In this document: piece after piece, positions 38,834-48,181 of the stretch
How positions within the stretch are numbered: position 1 is the first letter of the stretch
How the letters are laid out: each line of letters starts with the position of its first letter
Origin: CAZDBA01 sp965224765
Lineage (GTDB): Bacteria > Planctomycetota > Planctomycetia > Pirellulales > Pirellulaceae
Direction: 5' to 3'
Assembly (NCBI GenBank): GCA_965224765.1
Contig: CBDDAC010000043.1
Location: 62,001-126,000 of the forward strand
Length of the DNA: 64,000 nt
Notes under the pieces: model-generated
Told to the model about the DNA's origin: nothing
Seen by the model: the letters and a program-made list of their open reading frames with translations, nothing else
Database searches by the model: none
Made by a program: the position numbers and the translations under genes

Positions 38834-39451
38834 TTACGGCCGTTGTCCAATTGCATAGGGCAGAATCGCTACGGCGAGTACGAGCAAGCAGAACCCCAAA
38901 ATACCCGCAAGGAAAAAAAGACCGGTTCCGATTTGCGACTTGTTTCGCCTGTGGATGACTCTCGAATTGATCCGGCGTGGGTCCGAAATCGGAGTGATGA
39001 TGATTGGCGGTTGCTGAGATGGAGTCTGTGGCGGCGCTTTCTCCGCGGGTAATCCTTTTTTATTAAACCAATCATTTACCTTGGGTTGAAAGCATCCGAA
39101 CAAAATCGGAGCACCCAAGAGCACGGTTGCCGATGGAGCGTAAATGATGCCCATCGCGACGGCGGTGGCCCAAGCCCATGTTTTCCTGCGCTTCAATTGC
39201 GAGGTTGCAAAGATGAGGCCCGCACCAGCTCCAAAGAAAAAGAGCATCCCAAAAATGAGTAATGCGACAAAAAATGTATCCGCCCGATCGTTGCTGATGG
39301 CGATGCCCATGATCACGATCACATAGAATCCGCCCAGAACGAAAATTGCCGCCCCGATATACATCGGGATTTCGATAAGCAATAGCGAGGGTCGATCGTC
39401 GTTCAATTTTTTAGGTTGCAAGAGGGGAGTTGCAGAGGTTGGCTCGGGCAT
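38834..39451 (-). CDS. Membrane protein of unknown function
   Basis: 205 residues. Four or five hydrophobic helices: IPMYIGAAIFVLGGFYVIVI, TFFVALLIFGMLFFFGAGAG, TWAWATAVAMGIIYAPSATV, then a Pro/Gln-rich cytoplasmic stretch (APPQTPSQQPPIIITPIS), and a C-terminal helix GLFFLAGILGFCLLVLAVAI. No family recognised. ATG 39451 with no clear ribosome site. Convergent with the lipoprotein gene. Confidence 0.65.
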   Translation of the reverse strand: MPEPTSATPLLQPKKLNDDRPSLLLIEIPMYIGAAIFVLGGFYVIVIMGIAISNDRADTFFVALLIFGMLFFFGAGAGLIFATSQLKRRKTWAWATAVAMGIIYAPSATVLLGAPILFGCFQPKVNDWFNKKGLPAEKAPPQTPSQQPPIIITPISDPRRINSRVIHRRNKSQIGTGLFFLAGILGFCLLVLAVAILPYAIGQRP

Positions 39452-39684
39452 TTTTTTGATGTTGCGTCGGTCCAGTCTTCCGGTTGAGACATGATTCTCG
39501 TATACCGACTCGGCCGAGAATAGAAATTTCTTGAAAAATCCTGATCCGTTGACGGGTTCCTTCTGATTGCCTCCTCGTCCAGTTCTAGTCCAAGTTGGAC
39601 TTACCTATAGCGTCACTTCGCCATTGCTTCCAAGACAAAACGACGAAAATACCGCCATACCTAAACTAAACGCGATCTAATACA

Positions 39685-40104
39685 ATGGTGCCATACGATT
39701 TACGTTTTCCACATTCTAAAGAGATTGAATCAATCCTTTCAGTCCAGTCCAATACGAAAAACGCTACCGTCACTGCTGCATCCCTAGTTCGAGAACGCTG
39801 CGAGCTGTTTTTGGTTGTGGATGTCTTTTTGATGGTCGTCAACACGGTCGTTGCCGGAGCATTTTGGATCTCCCTGGCATTTCAACTAATCGTTACGGCT
39901 TGGGTCCTTTTTGTTTTGTGGAATGCATGGCTTGCGGCAAAAGTCATTCCGCCGTCTTTCCCGTTTCAGCGGCCCATTGGAGTGGTTCTCTATTTGCTCG
40001 CGCATTCGCTGCAGTTCTTTTTTGCTTGGCCGTTGCCCCTGTGGGCATTCGGGGTCTGCCTTGCTGTAATTCCGCTTGCGGTCTTTTTTCTGTTTGAGCC
40101 ATAG
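39685..40104 (+). CDS. Small membrane protein
   Basis: 139 residues. Residues 50-135 are almost entirely hydrophobic, with three or four helices (LFLVVDVFLMVVNTVVAGAF, ISLAFQLIVTAWVLFVLWNA, GVVLYLLAHSLQFFFAWPLP, AFGVCLAVIPLAVFFLF). The N-terminal 45 residues are polar. No family recognised. A terminator lies 95 bp after the stop. Confidence 0.6.
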   Translation: MVPYDLRFPHSKEIESILSVQSNTKNATVTAASLVRERCELFLVVDVFLMVVNTVVAGAFWISLAFQLIVTAWVLFVLWNAWLAAKVIPPSFPFQRPIGVVLYLLAHSLQFFFAWPLPLWAFGVCLAVIPLAVFFLFEP

Positions 40105-40199
40105 CGAAATTGGTTTCGGTTCTCGTTGGGCAGTTCCGAGTCTGGCTACCGAATTTTGGCAAGAAGCGAAGGAGTTTTTAGAGCTCACCAAGAATGAAA

Positions 40200-40226
40200 A
40201 AAGGCGATCCATTTTGGATCGCCTTT
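40200..40226. terminator. Bidirectional hairpin terminator
   Basis: The 11-bp perfect stem AAAGGCGATCC / GGATCGCCTTT with an ATTTT loop lies between two convergent genes, with A-run before and T-rich sequence after, serving both strands. Confidence 0.85.
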
Positions 40227-40267
40227 GTGGGTTTTGCTTGCGACGTGTTATTCGGCTAAGTGTGTGT

Positions 40268-40768
40268 TCAGTGTCCGATCCGGTATCCTCGATTTGAGTT
40301 TCCGTAAGGATGCGGTTTCGGTGTACTTGGGCGGGCTTGTGTAGGCGTGGCCCGTCTCTGATGCGATACAGAGCTGTATGCACGTAGTGGTTCAGGAGTT
40401 GGTTGATCTCGGCTGACAATTTGCCCGTCTTGCATTACGAAAAGCGTGGGCGTTGTACGGACGTTGTACCTTTGTGCAAGCGTACGTTGTGAGTTGACGT
40501 CGATCTTAACAACCTTTGAAGTCTCGATCGCTTTATCTTCTAGGTATTCTTTGAGGTTTTCTTCATCCATCCCTGCTTGGGAATCATGAAACGCAAAGAC
40601 AACGGTCCCGTCAAAATCTTGCAAGGGATCCGAGTAATAGCTGTCGGAGTCAATCCCTTCCAGGTCGACAAATTGTGAAGTTTCAATTTGGGTCGATGAA
40701 AGTTCCCACCATCCGAGACTCATCAAAATGATACAGAGTAAGGCCAATGCCGATACGGTCTTTTTCAT
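40268..40768 (-). CDS. Membrane-anchored thioredoxin-fold protein lacking CxxC
   Basis: 166 residues from ATG 40768. N-terminal membrane anchor (VSALALLCIILMSLGW). A thioredoxin fold follows: VVFAFHDSQAGMDEENLKEY, VVKIDVNSQRTLAQRYNVRT, then TPTLFVMQDGQIV with the cis-proline TPT. At the active-site position HDSQAGM replaces WCxxC, so redox catalysis is unlikely and a chaperone or scaffold role is possible. The C-terminus is a Pro/Arg/Ser-rich tail. It is paired across a terminator with a convergent membrane protein. Confidence 0.7.
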   Translation of the reverse strand: MKKTVSALALLCIILMSLGWWELSSTQIETSQFVDLEGIDSDSYYSDPLQDFDGTVVFAFHDSQAGMDEENLKEYLEDKAIETSKVVKIDVNSQRTLAQRYNVRTTPTLFVMQDGQIVSRDQPTPEPLRAYSSVSHQRRATPTQARPSTPKPHPYGNSNRGYRIGH

Positions 40769-41221
40769 GGAAGGGTCCGTCGCTATGTAGTGTTGGTTGC
40801 AATAAAAATTTAGGTCCATTTTCCCTGTTTGCAAACAACTTGTTGGTAAAGAGGTGCATCTGGGCAACCGGTTATTCCGGTCCTGATGTACGTTCCGTTT
40901 AGGGGGGAGCCGATCAGACTTCGATCGGGTCTCATGAACAGAAAATGATCAACCACACAAAAGTTGGTATCTGGCGCGAGGCGTGGGCTGACGGGCTGGA
41001 GGTTGATTGCGGGCCGCCACTGTTTATGGATTGCATGAGTGCTGGATCAACAACGGCGGTGCAAAGGCAGAGCAATCTCGTCAAAACTGTTTTGATGCTC
41101 TGGCGACTACCACTGGAATACTGAAGACAGCGAAAGTGATACCAAGATTAGATCAGAGGGGGGCAATGCGGGGCACCGCGATCTCGGCGGGGCCGGAGAA
41201 CCGGCAAAATTGGAACTTCGA
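40769..41221. other. Intergenic region, no supported gene
   Basis: About 450 bp. It contains a hairpin CCGATC-AGACTTC-GATCGG near 40910-40928 without a T-run. A plus-strand ORF from 41007 overlaps the STAS gene antisense and is not credible. Confidence 0.4.
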
Positions 41222-41587
41222 TTACTGTCCCACAGCTAATGCTTCGGCCTCGGTTGGGAAAACATTGAGTAGTTCCTGGAGGTTCATGATTCGAAGCGAC
41301 TCGGATACATTTGGACAAAGGTCGCAAACTTGAAACACTATTTCTGACTCACTGCACTTGTTGCGAAGCTGAACCAATTGGCCAATCATCATTGATGAAA
41401 GGACGGCGATATTTCCCAGGTTGACCAGGAAGTACTTGCTGTCTGAATCGTGTACCGCGCTGCGAAGTTTGATCCCCGTTTCTCGAATATGGTCATCGTC
41501 GACGAAGCAATCACCGTTAAGCTTAACGATCTGATGTTGTTCGACGATCTTTGTTTCCAAACAGTCGTGTTCTTGTGAATCAGCCAT
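41222..41587 (-). CDS. STAS-domain protein (anti-sigma-factor antagonist type)
   Basis: 121 residues from ATG 41587. The pattern IVKLNGDCFVDDDHIRETG, FLVNLGNIAVLSSMMIGQLV and SEIVFQVCDLCPNVSESLRI matches STAS proteins such as SpoIIAA. The serine in AVLSSMMIG is at the position phosphorylated by partner kinases. It starts 5 bp after the guaA stop, so it is almost certainly in the guaA operon. No anti-sigma kinase is nearby; the binding partner must be encoded elsewhere. Confidence 0.8.
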   Translation of the reverse strand: MADSQEHDCLETKIVEQHQIVKLNGDCFVDDDHIRETGIKLRSAVHDSDSKYFLVNLGNIAVLSSMMIGQLVQLRNKCSESEIVFQVCDLCPNVSESLRIMNLQELLNVFPTEAEALAVGQ

Positions 41588-41592
41588 AGAAT

Positions 41593-43158
41593 TTATTCCC
41601 ACTCAATCGTTGCAGGCGGTTTTGAACTGATGTCATAACAAACTCGGTTCACCCCGGCAACTTCATTGATAATCCGAGTCGACATCGTTGCCAAGACCTC
41701 GTAGGGCAATCGAGACCAATCTGCCGTCATAAAATCGTCTGTATCGACACATCGAATGACTAAAGCGTTCTCATAGGTCCTGGCGTCCCCCATGACACCG
41801 ACACTTTGCACAGGCAAAAGTACGGCGAAAAGTTGGGAGGTTTCACGATAAAGGTCCGCGTTGTGGATTTCTTCGATGACAATCGCGTCGGCTTCACGAA
41901 GTACATCCAATTTCGGCTTGGTGACCTCTCCAAGGCAGCGAACGGCAAGTCCTGGTCCCGGAAAAGGGTGTCTCCAGACCAGTTCTTCTGGCAGCCCCAA
42001 TTCGATTCCCAATCGGCGAACTTCGTCTTTGAAAAGATCTCTCAAAGGTTCGATGAGCTCAAAGCCCAATTCTTCGGGTAGCCCACCAACATTGTGATGG
42101 AGTTTGATCGTGGCAGCTGGGCCGTCTTTGGCAGCACCACTCTCTATCACGTCAGGGTACAACGTTCCCTGGGCCAAAAATCGAGCGTCTTCGATTTCGT
42201 TGGAAGCTTCTTTGAAGCAATCGATGAATACGTGTCCGATTCGTTTTCGTTTTTCTTGAGGTTCGCTGATGCCATCGAGTGCTTCGAGGAAGCGAGTTTC
42301 TCCCTCGATGACACGAAGGTCGGTTTTGAAGTGATTGCCGAACTGTTCGACGACCAACGCAGTTTCATTTTTCCGAAGCAATCCATTGTTAACCAGGATG
42401 CAAGTGAGTTGATCTCCGATGGCCTTGAAAAGCAATGCTGCAACCACGGCAGAATCGACTCCGCCCGACAGCCCACAGATCACTCGCGACATTCCAACCT
42501 TTTCGCGAATCTGGCGAATGGTTTCGTCGGCAAAGTCATCCAGTTTCCATGTACCTGACAAATTACAAACGGAATACAGAAAATTCTTTAGCAACGTTGT
42601 GCCATGATCCGTATGAGTGACTTCTGGGTGGAACTGAAGTCCATAGACGGGGAGTGTTCGATGCTTGACCGCCGCCACGGGGCAGGTTCCCGTGCTCGCC
42701 AAAGAAACAAAATCATCGGAAACGGCTTGGACCTGATCACCGTGGCTCATCCAAACTTGAGATTCAGCCGGGAACGACGTCAGAAAAGGATCATCCGATT
42801 GGGTCTTGCAAATGGCGCGTCCGAATTCACGGTGGGAATGGCTTTCAACTTTGCCGCCCATGTTCAGGCAAAGCAACTGCATGCCGTAACAGATTGCCAA
42901 AACCGGAATCCCCATTTCAAAGATCGCCGGGTCGCACTTGGGCGCGCCATCCTGGTATACGCTCATAGGGCCGCCAGAAAGGATAATTCCGCGAGCTCCG
43001 TGAGCCTTGATCTGATCAGCCGTAATGTCGTGACGGACGATCTCACAGTAAACGCTTTGTTCGCGGACCCGTCTGGCAATCAGCTGAGCATACTGAGATC
43101 CAAAGTCCAGAACGAGAACACGTTCATCAGTCGTTTTTTGGTTAGACGCTGTCTCCAT
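41593..43158 (-). CDS. guaA: GMP synthase (glutamine-hydrolysing)
   Basis: 521 residues from ATG 43158, close to the 525 of E. coli GuaA; the frame is open 25 codons upstream but that extension looks non-homologous. It converts XMP, glutamine and ATP to GMP in the cytoplasm. The N-terminal class-I amidotransferase has VLDFGSQYAQLIARRVRE, nucleophile CYGMQLL and FHPEVTHT. The ATP-pyrophosphatase domain has GLSGGVDSAVVAAL (P-loop). The C-terminal dimerisation domain includes HPFPGPGLAVRC and ends TIEWE. All catalytic residues look present. It is followed by a STAS gene; the divergent neighbour is surE. Confidence 0.97.
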   Translation of the reverse strand: METASNQKTTDERVLVLDFGSQYAQLIARRVREQSVYCEIVRHDITADQIKAHGARGIILSGGPMSVYQDGAPKCDPAIFEMGIPVLAICYGMQLLCLNMGGKVESHSHREFGRAICKTQSDDPFLTSFPAESQVWMSHGDQVQAVSDDFVSLASTGTCPVAAVKHRTLPVYGLQFHPEVTHTDHGTTLLKNFLYSVCNLSGTWKLDDFADETIRQIREKVGMSRVICGLSGGVDSAVVAALLFKAIGDQLTCILVNNGLLRKNETALVVEQFGNHFKTDLRVIEGETRFLEALDGISEPQEKRKRIGHVFIDCFKEASNEIEDARFLAQGTLYPDVIESGAAKDGPAATIKLHHNVGGLPEELGFELIEPLRDLFKDEVRRLGIELGLPEELVWRHPFPGPGLAVRCLGEVTKPKLDVLREADAIVIEEIHNADLYRETSQLFAVLLPVQSVGVMGDARTYENALVIRCVDTDDFMTADWSRLPYEVLATMSTRIINEVAGVNRVCYDISSKPPATIEWE

Positions 43159-43394
43159 TTTTGCAGTCGCAGTCACCGCGCTTCCTGTCGCTAAAAAGTT
43201 TGAAAAGTCGATTTGGGACGGAGAGAATCCCATTCCCAGAATCTGTAGGAAACCGCGAATTATAGGGCCTTTCGGTCCAGCGGTCTATCATCGATTCAAG
43301 GAATTTTCGGCGGCAGGCACGTTGCCGCTTCCGTGTCTGACGGCTACGGTATTTACAACAATTTCGAAGATTTTTGACGACTTGGAACAATTGT

Positions 43395-44156
43395 ATGAAA
43401 ATCCTGCTAACCAATGATGATGGAATTCACAGCCCAGGCATCATTCTTTTGGCTCAAAAACTTGCCAGGAAAATGGATGTGTTTGTGGTGGCTCCACGAA
43501 CCGAACAAAGCGGAATCAGTCAAGCAATTACTTTCCTGCGCCCCATGTTTCACGTCAAACTAAAAAGCCAGTTTGAGCCGAAAGGATTTGAGGGCTATTC
43601 GGTGGATGGTACTCCTACCGATTGCGTCAAGTTGGGGTTGTTTGAACTTTGTCCTTGGACTCCCGATCTTGTAGTGAGTGGGATGAACTCAGGCTTGAAT
43701 GCTGGTTCGAATGTCTGCTATTCGGGAACCGTTGCCGGTGCGCTCGCCGGTTCGACGATGGGAATCAAATCGATCGCGATTAGCACGGAATACGACAACC
43801 CGATCAATTTCGAAGCGGCGACGGAGATCGGAGTTGAGTTGATTGAAAGATTTGCTGAGAATGATTTACCAGCACAAACGGGGGTCAATATCAACATTCC
43901 TCGCGCAGCTTTGGACGGTGAATTCGAAACGCATGTGGTGCCTATCGAAACCAATCCCCTCGGATTCTATTTTGAAAAGGGGTGCGATCCTAAGTCACGC
44001 GAGTATTATTGGGCGACATGCAAGCCTGACCCGGAGCCCAGTCCTTTCGAAACCGATTGTTCTATTCTCGCGAAGGGGCACGTCTCGGTATCTCCCATTC
44101 TGGCCGACATGAATTTTCTTCCGGGTGTCGATTTGTTGAAAAAATACGTTGGCTAG
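43395..44156 (+). CDS. surE: 5'/3'-nucleotidase SurE
   Basis: 253 residues from ATG 43395 (GGAAC seven bases upstream), the normal length. Metal ligands are seen in MKILLTNDDGIHSPG (Asp-Asp), QSGISQAIT (Ser of the loop) and VVSGMNSGLNAG (Asn), with YSVDGTPTDCV in the substrate loop. It dephosphorylates nucleoside monophosphates in the cytoplasm. It is divergent from guaA with 236 bp between, which links two nucleotide genes but does not prove co-regulation. Confidence 0.95.
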   Translation: MKILLTNDDGIHSPGIILLAQKLARKMDVFVVAPRTEQSGISQAITFLRPMFHVKLKSQFEPKGFEGYSVDGTPTDCVKLGLFELCPWTPDLVVSGMNSGLNAGSNVCYSGTVAGALAGSTMGIKSIAISTEYDNPINFEAATEIGVELIERFAENDLPAQTGVNINIPRAALDGEFETHVVPIETNPLGFYFEKGCDPKSREYYWATCKPDPEPSPFETDCSILAKGHVSVSPILADMNFLPGVDLLKKYVG

Positions 44157-44220
44157 GTTTTGGATTCTGACCAATCGTTTGGACGCGAGTCGGCGCACAA
44201 TGGCAGAAACGCGACGATTT

Positions 44221-44245
44221 GTTTCGGCGGGAGCCTCAACCTCCC
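44221..44245 (-). repeat. GGGAGGTTGAGGCTCC-type repeat, copy 3
   Basis: Minus-strand copy of the CCCGCCGAAAC variant, 64 bp after the surE stop. Confidence 0.85.
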
Positions 44246-44417
44246 ATTTAATGGCGAAAGCCTTTGAAGCCTAAATGCCCGATAATGACGATGCATGTCA
44301 CATTAGGTAGGGGTGGGCGGATGCTCTCGCACTCCTAAAGATCATTTACTTGACGGTCCTCGCATCTCCGGTCAACATTATTGTTTATTCTTCCGTCGAA
44401 TTCATCTGGGAATTGTT

Positions 44418-45266
44418 GTGAAAAAATGGCCAATCGGAGTGTTTACCAGCATCGACGCTGGACTTGGTGTCAATTTGGACGTGGCAAGTGAATTGGGGAT
44501 TCCGACGATTCAACTTCACGCGCCTCACAAGTTAACCAGAACCCAAGAATCCGCCGATTCCTTTCTTGCCCGATTGAAAGAGTTGGAAATTACGCTGACG
44601 GCAGTCTTCGGTGGATTTGACGGCGAAAGTTATGCAGACATTCCGACCGTAGAAAAAACCGTAGGTTTGGTCCCCGTCGACACGCGTGCGGAGCGGCTCA
44701 AAGAAATGAAAGAGATTTCTGACTTTGCAAAATTGCTGCTATGCGATGTGATTGCGCTGCATTTAGGTTTTGTCGATCATCTCCATCAGGAATATCAAAA
44801 TGTTGTCGAGGTGACGCGAGATCTTTGCGGCCACGCGAAGAACAACGGTCAGAACGTCCATTTGGAAACCGGACAGGAATCGGCAGACGGGTTGTTGAAA
44901 TTCCTTGACGATGTGTCGGTTGACAATCTCTTTGTCAATTTTGATCCGGCCAATATGATTCTCTACGGGACGGGCGAGCCCATTGCTGCACTAAGACGCC
45001 TTGCAGGAGTCGTTCGCAGCATTCATTGCAAGGATGCCACATGGTCAGATCAACCCAGTGTGACCTGGGGAAAAGAGAAACCACTTGGCAAGGGCCAGGT
45101 CGATATCCAAAAGTACTTAGAAACGCTAAATGAAATTGGGTACGATGGACCCTTAACGATTGAACGCGAGATTCCGCAGGAACCCGATCGGCAGAAGGCG
45201 GAGATTCAACATGCGTCAGATTTGCTGACCGAGATCAAATCAACCATCTTTGGCCAACCTGCGTAA
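44418..45266 (+). CDS. Sugar phosphate isomerase/epimerase (AP-endonuclease-2 TIM barrel)
   Basis: 282 residues from GTG 44418 (CTGGGAATT upstream); a longer in-frame start at 44313 adds unrelated residues. TIM-barrel landmarks: WPIGVFTSIDAGLG, TIQLHAPHKLT, AVFGGFDGESYAD, VIALHLGFVDH, VHLETGQESADG (Glu ligand), LFVNFDPANMI (Asp), IHCKDATW (His) and GPLTIEREI (Glu). The set of metal ligands is complete. It probably isomerises or epimerises a keto-sugar or inositol; the substrate is unknown. A small membrane protein follows 43 bp later. Confidence 0.85.
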   Translation: MKKWPIGVFTSIDAGLGVNLDVASELGIPTIQLHAPHKLTRTQESADSFLARLKELEITLTAVFGGFDGESYADIPTVEKTVGLVPVDTRAERLKEMKEISDFAKLLLCDVIALHLGFVDHLHQEYQNVVEVTRDLCGHAKNNGQNVHLETGQESADGLLKFLDDVSVDNLFVNFDPANMILYGTGEPIAALRRLAGVVRSIHCKDATWSDQPSVTWGKEKPLGKGQVDIQKYLETLNEIGYDGPLTIEREIPQEPDRQKAEIQHASDLLTEIKSTIFGQPA

Positions 45267-45309
45267 TGGTCTTCACGAGCATTTTTTTGAAAGCTTGAGG
45301 CGACCAATT

Positions 45310-45633
45310 ATGGATATCAGACGTATTTGTTTGGGGATAATCAGCGCCCTTTTTGTGCTCACTGGAATTGCAGCGTATGTGCTTGGCTGGGAAGGTGTGA
45401 TGTTTTGGGTGATGCTTCGCAGCGGTTTGGCGCTTGGAGCAGTGTGGCTGGCGATGCCGCAGCTTACTTCGGACGACAGTAAGTTGACGGTTCCTGTGCT
45501 TCTACTTGGCGTGCTGTTGGTGATGATCATGGCAACCAAGCCAAGGCTCCTGTTGTTGTTTGGGGCGTTAGCGATTGCGGCATTCTTGTTACAGGGCGTG
45601 GCCAGAAGGTTTACCAAGGGGATGAAAAAGTAA
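45310..45633 (+). CDS. Small membrane protein
   Basis: 107 residues from ATG 45310, chosen because the hydrophobic part begins there. About four helices: ICLGIISALFVLTGIAAYVL, GVMFWVMLRSGLALGAVWLA, LTVPVLLLGVLLVMIMATKP, LLLLFGALAIAAFLLQGVA. No family recognised. Probably transcribed with the isomerase upstream. Confidence 0.6.
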   Translation: MDIRRICLGIISALFVLTGIAAYVLGWEGVMFWVMLRSGLALGAVWLAMPQLTSDDSKLTVPVLLLGVLLVMIMATKPRLLLLFGALAIAAFLLQGVARRFTKGMKK

Positions 45634-45676
45634 CGAGCATTGCCCTCATCGGTTATCGATTAAAATCTGTTTTGAC

Positions 45677-45701
45677 GGGAGGTTGAGGCTCCCGCCGAAA
45701 C
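45677..45701 (+). repeat. GGGAGGTTGAGGCTCC-type repeat, copy 4
   Basis: Plus-strand copy with CCCGCCGAAAC ending, between the membrane-protein stop and the convergent helicase stop. It could also act as the boundary of the two transcripts. Confidence 0.85.
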
Positions 45702-45719
45702 AAAAACCCGAGCGTATTT

Positions 45720-48029
45720 TCAACGTTCTAGAATGCTTAGGTTGACATGGGCAAGGCGAAATCGTTTTTGCCCCATCCCTTCAAAATCAACGGTCGCCGT
45801 TTTCTTTTTGCCGTGCCCGCTCAGGTCGACAATTTCTCCAACTCCGTAGGCTTCGTGTTGGACTTCCATTCCCAATTCAAATACGTCTGGATGGATTCGG
45901 TTTTGGGCCTCGAGTTCCTGTTCTTGAGCGAGTTGGGCGCCAGTCATAAGTCGCGGAAAGGCGCTGGTTGGTTCTTTGGTCTCTGGAACCGAATCGCCTC
46001 GTTCAATTTGAATGGACGGTTCCTCGTAGTCTCCCCCTGAATCCGGATAATCCCAAGGGTCAACCTCCACATCTTCTACTGCATCAGTGGCCCACATGCC
46101 TCCTCCTGGTTCGAACACATCCATTTCGTCACGGGGCAACTCCATCAAGAATCGGCTTGCGATCACAGGCCAGAAACTACCTCGGCGAAATCGACTCAAG
46201 CAGCGACTGAGTTGAAGTTTCTTCTCGGCTCGAGTGATGCCTACAAATAGCAACCGTCTTTCTTCTTCAAGTTCCTGATTGGAATTGGAGCTTCGTTCAT
46301 GGGGCAGGATTCCATCTTCCATACCGACAAGAAAGACGTGGGGAAACTCAAGCCCCTTGGCGGCATGCATCGTCATCAGCGTGACGTAGTCAGATGCGGA
46401 TTCCCAAGCGTCGGTGTCACTGGTCAAGGCCGCTTGTTCTAGAAAAGTTTCCAGCCCCCCGTCTTCTGGGTGCTGTGTGTCAAACTCCTGAGTTGCTGTT
46501 AGAAGCTCATCAACGTTTCTGGCGCGCTCATGACCTTCTTCGCTGCCGTCGTCTGTTAGCCATTCACGATAACCCGTCTCTTGTAAAATCACGCTGAGCA
46601 ACGAGCTAACGTCTTCAATTTTGGTTTCGGAAATCCGATCGTAGAGCGCGACGAATTTGGCGACTTTTGTGGCTGCCGCTTTGCCCAGCGACTCGATCAA
46701 ACCACTTCGCCTGGCTGCTTCGAGTGTCGATAAATTGTTTTGCAGGGCGTATTCGCGAACTCGCTTTAAAGTGACTTTTCCAATTTTCCTCGGTGGCACA
46801 TTGATGATCCGTTCCAAGGCGACATTGTCTCGTGGATTGTTTACCAGATGCAAATAGGCGACGACGTCTTTGACTTCTCGACGTTGGAAAAACTCGTGGC
46901 CATTTACTACCTGATAGGCGATTCCGTTGACACGAAGCGAATTTTCCACGGACCGTGAAAGCCAGTTTGTCCGATAGAAAATTGCAAAATCACTGGCCTT
47001 GTTTTTGTTGGAGCGAATGGCGACCGCAATGGTTTCGGCGATATCGTTTGCTTCTTCTTGGGGGTTCTTGTAGGCGACGGAGGTTACCGGGGATCCTTCC
47101 TCATTCTCTGTGTGCAACGATTTGTGCTTGCGCATCTCGTTATTGGAGATCAGCTGATCGGCGACACGTAGGATTGCTTTTGTGCTGCGGTAGTTTTGTT
47201 CAAGACGCACGACTTTGACGTTTGGATAATCAGTTTCAAATCCAAGGATGTTCTGGATATTGGCTCCGCGCCAACCATAAATCGATTGGTCGGGGTCACC
47301 GGTCACTGCCAAATTGCGGTAGTCGTGATTGAGCAAGCGAATGAGTTGATACTGTACCGTGTTGGTATCCTGATACTCGTCAACCAACATGTATTGATAT
47401 CGTTCATCAAGTTCCGAACGCAACTCGGGATTTTGCCGCAACATATCGACGGTGTAGAGCAGCAGGTCGTCGAAATCGACTCCGTTTGCCATTTGCAACA
47501 GTTGCTGATACCGAGGGTAGATTCTGGCAATGATCGCCTGCAACGCGTGCCCAGAAAGGGGTTGGTATTGTTCTGCGGTGATGGCACTACTTTTGGCGGC
47601 GCTAATTTGTTCAGCAATCTTGTCTGGGGAATAATGTCTCACGTCAACTTCGGCGATCTCAATTGCCTGTTTGATCAGTTTACGAGAATCTGCCATGTCG
47701 TAGATCGTGAAGTTTTCTGATAGACCCACGAGCGGTGCGCGATACCGAAGCAACCGAGCGCAAAACTTGTGGAATGTCCCAAGCCAGCAATCATGGCCTG
47801 GAGCCAGGCGATTTAGCCTCGTCTTCATCTCCTCAGCGGCTTTGTTGGTGAACGTCATGGCAAGTATTCGATGCGAAGTAACGCCAGACTCGATCAGATT
47901 CGCGATTCGATGAGTGATCACGCGAGTTTTGCCAGAGCCCGGGCCTGCAAGAATTAGCATCGGACCATCAAGGTGCGCGACAGCGTCACGTTGCGCCGGA
48001 TTTAGTGAATCAAATAGTGGGTTAGTCAT
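45720..48029 (-). CDS. pcrA: ATP-dependent DNA helicase, UvrD/PcrA type
   Basis: 769 residues from ATG 48029; an in-frame TTG lies nine codons upstream. SF1A motifs in order: NPAQRDAVAHLDGPMLILAG with GPGSGKTRV (Walker A), AMTFTNKAAEEMKTRL (Ia), VDEYQDTN (II), TGDPDQSIYGWRGA (III), LEQNYRSTKAIL (IV), TMHAAKGLEFPHVF (V) and VGITRAEKKL (VI). The C-terminus HEAYGVGEIVDLSG and VDFEGMGQKRF is the tudor-like domain that contacts RNA polymerase. It unwinds DNA 3'-5' in repair and replication restart. Divergent from the RpoA-CTD gene. Confidence 0.95.
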   Translation of the reverse strand: MTNPLFDSLNPAQRDAVAHLDGPMLILAGPGSGKTRVITHRIANLIESGVTSHRILAMTFTNKAAEEMKTRLNRLAPGHDCWLGTFHKFCARLLRYRAPLVGLSENFTIYDMADSRKLIKQAIEIAEVDVRHYSPDKIAEQISAAKSSAITAEQYQPLSGHALQAIIARIYPRYQQLLQMANGVDFDDLLLYTVDMLRQNPELRSELDERYQYMLVDEYQDTNTVQYQLIRLLNHDYRNLAVTGDPDQSIYGWRGANIQNILGFETDYPNVKVVRLEQNYRSTKAILRVADQLISNNEMRKHKSLHTENEEGSPVTSVAYKNPQEEANDIAETIAVAIRSNKNKASDFAIFYRTNWLSRSVENSLRVNGIAYQVVNGHEFFQRREVKDVVAYLHLVNNPRDNVALERIINVPPRKIGKVTLKRVREYALQNNLSTLEAARRSGLIESLGKAAATKVAKFVALYDRISETKIEDVSSLLSVILQETGYREWLTDDGSEEGHERARNVDELLTATQEFDTQHPEDGGLETFLEQAALTSDTDAWESASDYVTLMTMHAAKGLEFPHVFLVGMEDGILPHERSSNSNQELEEERRLLFVGITRAEKKLQLSRCLSRFRRGSFWPVIASRFLMELPRDEMDVFEPGGGMWATDAVEDVEVDPWDYPDSGGDYEEPSIQIERGDSVPETKEPTSAFPRLMTGAQLAQEQELEAQNRIHPDVFELGMEVQHEAYGVGEIVDLSGHGKKKTATVDFEGMGQKRFRLAHVNLSILER

Positions 48030-48181
48030 GATGTTTAGTTGCGTTTCCGTGCTCAATCCATTTGCTAGCAGGTGCTCGTGTGGGCATGAAGATATGTTAT
48101 AGTGTCGCTCTTCGGAAACAAGGACAACTGATTTCCTTGTCCATTGAATTTGTTTTCAGGTTTTATAGGGAAGGAACCCCG

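Noticed and set aside
42604..43194. 196-codon plus-strand ORF inside guaA
   Set aside because: Antisense of the GATase domain; no recognisable motif.
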